Under the pieces are notes generated by a model that was not told where the DNA came from, searched no databases, and saw only the letters and a list, made by a program, of their open reading frames with translations. Below are positions 14,401 to 16,300 of a DNA stretch of 16,300 nt, in pieces (position 1 is the stretch's first letter; each line of letters begins with the position of its first letter). A program made the translations under genes and the position numbers. This DNA is from CSP1-5 sp964348275 (GTDB lineage: Bacteria; Methylomirabilota; Methylomirabilia; Methylomirabilales; CSP1-5): assembly GCA_964348275.1 (NCBI GenBank), contig CAYGBT010000055.1, positions 1-16,300 of the forward strand, written 5' to 3'.

Positions 14401-15393
14401 CTATCTCGCCGAGACGACAGTGGTGCAGGCACTTCCCACCTTGGGGAGCTCTTGCCCCAGCGCCGGTTCCCAGTCGATGATGATCTTATCTTTTCGCTCA
14501 AAGGGGCAATACGGATCAGACGCTTGCAGGTCACCGAGTAATGCCCGCCTTCCTGCGCAGCCGCCGCCGCAGGGACACCCAGCGCATGCTGGGGGCACTT
14601 GTCTGGCGCCGAGAAACTCCGGCGTCTCGATGATGTCCTCTCCGAGAGCCGTGAGGTCGGTAAGGGTTAGCCGACTTTTCGGCCAGTAGGTACAGGGAAG
14701 GATGCGACCGTCAGGGGCCACGCGGACCGTGGACCGGCCACATCCTGGACCGGAGAACCCCTCGATCTCGAGCGCTGCGGCCAGGACGGGTTCGGTCGTG
14801 GCGACGAGGCGCGCCGACCCCAAAAGCCGTTTAAACCCTTCCCAGAATTGGTCGTAATTCAAGGTAAACTGATCCGTTTTGGCGGGTTGATAGATGTTGA
14901 CCCGAAGGTTGGCACCCACCGAGGAGGCCACCTTGGCGAGGTCCCCTAATTTATCGTAATTGATGCGCATCATTACCGCGGTCACCGTGACCGACAGACC
15001 GAGAGCGGCGCACCGCTCGATGGCACCCATGACGGCTCGCCAGTTGCCTGTCCCTCTGAAGGCATCATGTTCCCTCTCTGTGGGGAAGTCCAAAGAGAAC
15101 TCTACGCTGTGGAAGCGTTTGACCGACTGGTCGTTGAGGGCTTGAATGCTCAGGCCATTCGAGGTGATCGTAGTCTTGATCCCCTGGGCGTAAAGATAAT
15201 CCAGAATAGCCTGATATTGGGGGTGGAGCCCGTTTTCCCCTACCCCGAGGTTCATCGATCGAATGGGAATGCTCTCGCAGACCTGCCGCACATCTTTGAG
15301 CGTGAGACGATCAATCACCATATCGGGGCGATAGCAGTGGGGACACCGTAAATCGCATTCGTTCGTGAGGCCGATACCGACAGAAAATGCCAT
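14401..15393 (-). CDS. Radical SAM/SPASM enzyme
   Basis: A 330-residue protein. CDLRCPHC (Cys13, Cys17, Cys20) is the radical SAM cluster site, LGVGENGLHP (49-58) is the SAM-contact region, and ITSNG (76-80) follows. The C-terminal SPASM-like domain has Cys218, Cys234, the cluster CAGCPCGGGC (270-279) and Cys296, giving CX15C, CX2CX5C and a last Cys. The CGGGCAGRRALLGDL...DPYCP ending resembles AhbC/NirJ-type and other SPASM enzymes, but no heme pathway genes are near. It is clearly different from the neighbouring radical SAM enzyme, which has fewer auxiliary cysteines. The start at 15393 is fixed by GGAGGAGG (15401-15408), four bases after the upstream stop; the longer frame to 15450 lies inside the glycosyltransferase gene. 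Substrate unknown. Confidence 0.88.
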   Translation of the reverse strand: MAFSVGIGLTNECDLRCPHCYRPDMVIDRLTLKDVRQVCESIPIRSMNLGVGENGLHPQYQAILDYLYAQGIKTTITSNGLSIQALNDQSVKRFHSVEFSLDFPTEREHDAFRGTGNWRAVMGAIERCAALGLSVTVTAVMMRINYDKLGDLAKVASSVGANLRVNIYQPAKTDQFTLNYDQFWEGFKRLLGSARLVATTEPVLAAALEIEGFSGPGCGRSTVRVAPDGRILPCTYWPKSRLTLTDLTALGEDIIETPEFLGARQVPPACAGCPCGGGCAGRRALLGDLQASDPYCPFERKDKIIIDWEPALGQELPKVGSACTTVVSAR

Positions 15394-15397
15394 CGTG

Positions 15398-16078
15398 TTA
15401 CCTCCTCCAGGCATACCGGAGTGTGGTGGAGAGCAGATGATAGCCTGCAAGGAGGCTGCCTTTCATCGTGCCTGCCACCTTTGACTGCCCAATCCTCTTG
15501 CGACAGCTCACCGGAACATTCACGACCCGGTAACCTTTCTTGGCCGCCTTGACGACCATCTCCACAGGCCATCCATAGGTTTTGTGCTCCATACCGAGGT
15601 CACGGAGGGTGTCGGCTCTCATGGCCCGAAATGGCCCGATGTCGGTCAGGGCGAGGCCATAGAGCAGCCAGAGCATCCACGTAACCACCCGGTTGCCGGC
15701 GCGCTGGTGAGATGTCAATGCGCCCTCCTCGGTGAGGCCAGCGGTGCGTGATCCAATGACCAGATCGGCGGCGTCCTCGAGGATCGGTTGGAGAACGATC
15801 GGCATCTCGCTGGGATCATCGCTCCTGTCGCCATCAAGAAAGATGAGGACGTCGGCGCCCTCGGCTGCCCTCGCCCCAGCTGAACAAGCCGCTCCATAGC
15901 CGCGTGACGGCTCGCGAATCACCCTGGCACCGGCGGCTCGAGCTACCTCCGCCGTTCGGTCCGTGCTTCCATTGTCCGCCACTATGATTTCACTCACGAG
16001 GTCCCAGGGGACTTCTCTGACGACCGCACCGATGGCATCTTCTTCATTTAAGGCAGGAATAATGACCGAGATTCGCAT
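15398..16078 (-). CDS. Family-2 glycosyltransferase, polyprenyl-phosphate sugar synthase type (DPM1-like)
   Basis: A 226-residue soluble GT-A enzyme. It starts MRISVIIPALNEEDAIGAVV, has ADNGSTD (34-40), the metal-binding FLDGD (80-84), and the downstream signatures DLVIGSR (105-111), TDIGPFRAMR (145-154) and the Lys/Arg-rich RKRIGQSKVAGT (193-204) seen in enzymes that transfer sugar to dolichyl or undecaprenyl phosphate. It lacks the C-terminal membrane helices of GtrB/ArnC-type members. The likely role is to make a lipid-carried sugar for the GT-C enzyme in the same operon; this is inference. The start overlaps nothing but lies 15 bases after the upstream stop and has no strong ribosome site, so it may rely on coupling. 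Confidence 0.88.
   Translation of the reverse strand: MRISVIIPALNEEDAIGAVVREVPWDLVSEIIVADNGSTDRTAEVARAAGARVIREPSRGYGAACSAGARAAEGADVLIFLDGDRSDDPSEMPIVLQPILEDAADLVIGSRTAGLTEEGALTSHQRAGNRVVTWMLWLLYGLALTDIGPFRAMRADTLRDLGMEHKTYGWPVEMVVKAAKKGYRVVNVPVSCRKRIGQSKVAGTMKGSLLAGYHLLSTTLRYAWRR
15401..15408 (-). promoter_or_regulatory. Ribosome binding site fixing the SPASM enzyme start
   Basis: GGAGGAGG lies seven bases before ATG 15393, just inside the end of the glycosyltransferase gene. Confidence 0.75.
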
Positions 16079-16093
16079 CAGCGTGTCATGTGG

Positions 16094-16300
16094 TTATCCT
16101 GCCCGTCTTCCCCAGAAATGGAGGAAGCGAGCCATGTTTTTGAAGGGAGAGTGTGCTCCAGCCTCGCCTTCCAGGTGGAGGAGGGCGGTCAGGTCGGAGG
16201 TATCCTCCAAGACTCGCGCCGGGAGATAGTCGGAAAAGACGATGATCCCCTCGTGGAAGACGACCTCGATGCCGGCGGCCTCAAGTTGCGCGTAAAGCTC
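16094..16300 (-). CDS. Probable SAM-dependent methyltransferase, C-terminal end only
   Basis: The last 68 codons and TAA stop of a gene that enters from beyond the window. The segment ELYAQLEAAGIEVVFHEGI matches the helix-strand pair (L..aGFevv...g) near the end of class I methyltransferases. The closing FKNMARFLHFWGRR resembles the C-terminus of methyltransferases found beside envelope glycosyltransferases. The SAM-binding motif is outside the window, so this is a moderate call. It is the first gene seen of the long operon. Confidence 0.55.
   Translation of the reverse strand, partial: ELYAQLEAAGIEVVFHEGIIVFSDYLPARVLEDTSDLTALLHLEGEAGAHSPFKNMARFLHFWGRRAG

Larger units (their letters stand above)
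365..16300 (-). other. Predicted single long operon (at least 14 genes)
   Basis: From the methyltransferase end to the NUDIX gene every gene is on the minus strand. Junctions are ATGA overlaps (916, 9830, 11449), a 14-base overlap (2602) or short gaps (1, 4, 10, 11, 13, 14, 15, 21 and 57 bases). No terminator-like hairpin with a T-tract is visible within it, so co-transcription is likely. The 57-base gap before the sulfatase-fold gene is the most probable internal break. Confidence 0.7.

Noticed and set aside
14401..15393. SPASM enzyme as a heme d1/alternative heme enzyme (NirJ/AhbC)
   Set aside because: The C-terminal Cys pattern is similar, but no siroheme or heme pathway genes are near and the neighbours are glycosyltransferases. 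Kept only as an alternative.
13372..15393. RiPP cluster with a hidden precursor peptide
   Set aside because: The gaps around the radical SAM genes (4, 21 and 11 bases) cannot hold a peptide gene, and no transporter or peptidase is present.

Overview
The window reads as ordinary bacterial chromosome with GC content in the high fifties by eye. All fifteen recognisable protein genes lie on the minus strand. There are no RNA genes, insertion sequences, CRISPR arrays or phage genes that I can see. Good Shine-Dalgarno sites, lipoprotein and Sec signals, an HD-GYP protein, type II NADH dehydrogenase and exported beta-propellers point to a free-living, respiring, Gram-negative-type bacterium. The mix (propeller proteins, a DoxD-like membrane protein, SPASM radical SAM enzymes, moderate-to-high GC) would fit NC10/Methylomirabilis-like or Nitrospirota-like lineages, but this is a guess and no marker gene is present.

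Layout, in the direction of transcription (from 16300 down to 1). First come the 3' end of a probable methyltransferase (16300-16094), a family-2 glycosyltransferase of the polyprenyl-phosphate-sugar synthase type (16078-15398), and two neighbouring but different radical SAM enzymes (15393-14401 SPASM type; 14379-13372 short four-Cys auxiliary-cluster type). Next are a DoxD/DoxX-like membrane protein (13360-12827), a GT-C type integral-membrane glycosyltransferase (12816-11446), and a CslA/cellulose-synthase-like processive glycosyltransferase (11449-9827). These are followed by an exported eight-blade PQQ-type propeller (9830-8169), a type II NADH dehydrogenase (8154-6784), a membrane HD-GYP sensor (6782-5370), a polytopic membrane protein fused to a sulfatase-fold domain (5312-2589), a YVTN-repeat lipoprotein (2602-1595), a DUF2064/TIGR04282 nucleotidyl/glycosyl transferase (1581-913) and a NUDIX hydrolase (916-365). 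After a 130-base gap, the 5' part of a short-chain dehydrogenase/reductase begins at 234 and runs off the window.

From 16300 to 365 neighbouring genes overlap by a few bases (three ATGA junctions) or are separated by no more than about 60 bases, usually 1 to 21. This looks like one long operon of at least fourteen genes. The most economical reading is an envelope glycan or glycolipid locus: a GT2 enzyme charges a polyprenyl carrier, a GT-C enzyme uses it outside the membrane, a CslA-like enzyme makes a beta-linked chain, and a sulfatase-fold membrane enzyme adds or removes a phospho- or sulfo-group. Two radical SAM enzymes, a methyltransferase and quinone-linked redox proteins would modify something in the pathway, and exported propellers would act as scaffolds or sensors. 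The product is unknown. The combination, not any single gene, is what makes the region worth attention.
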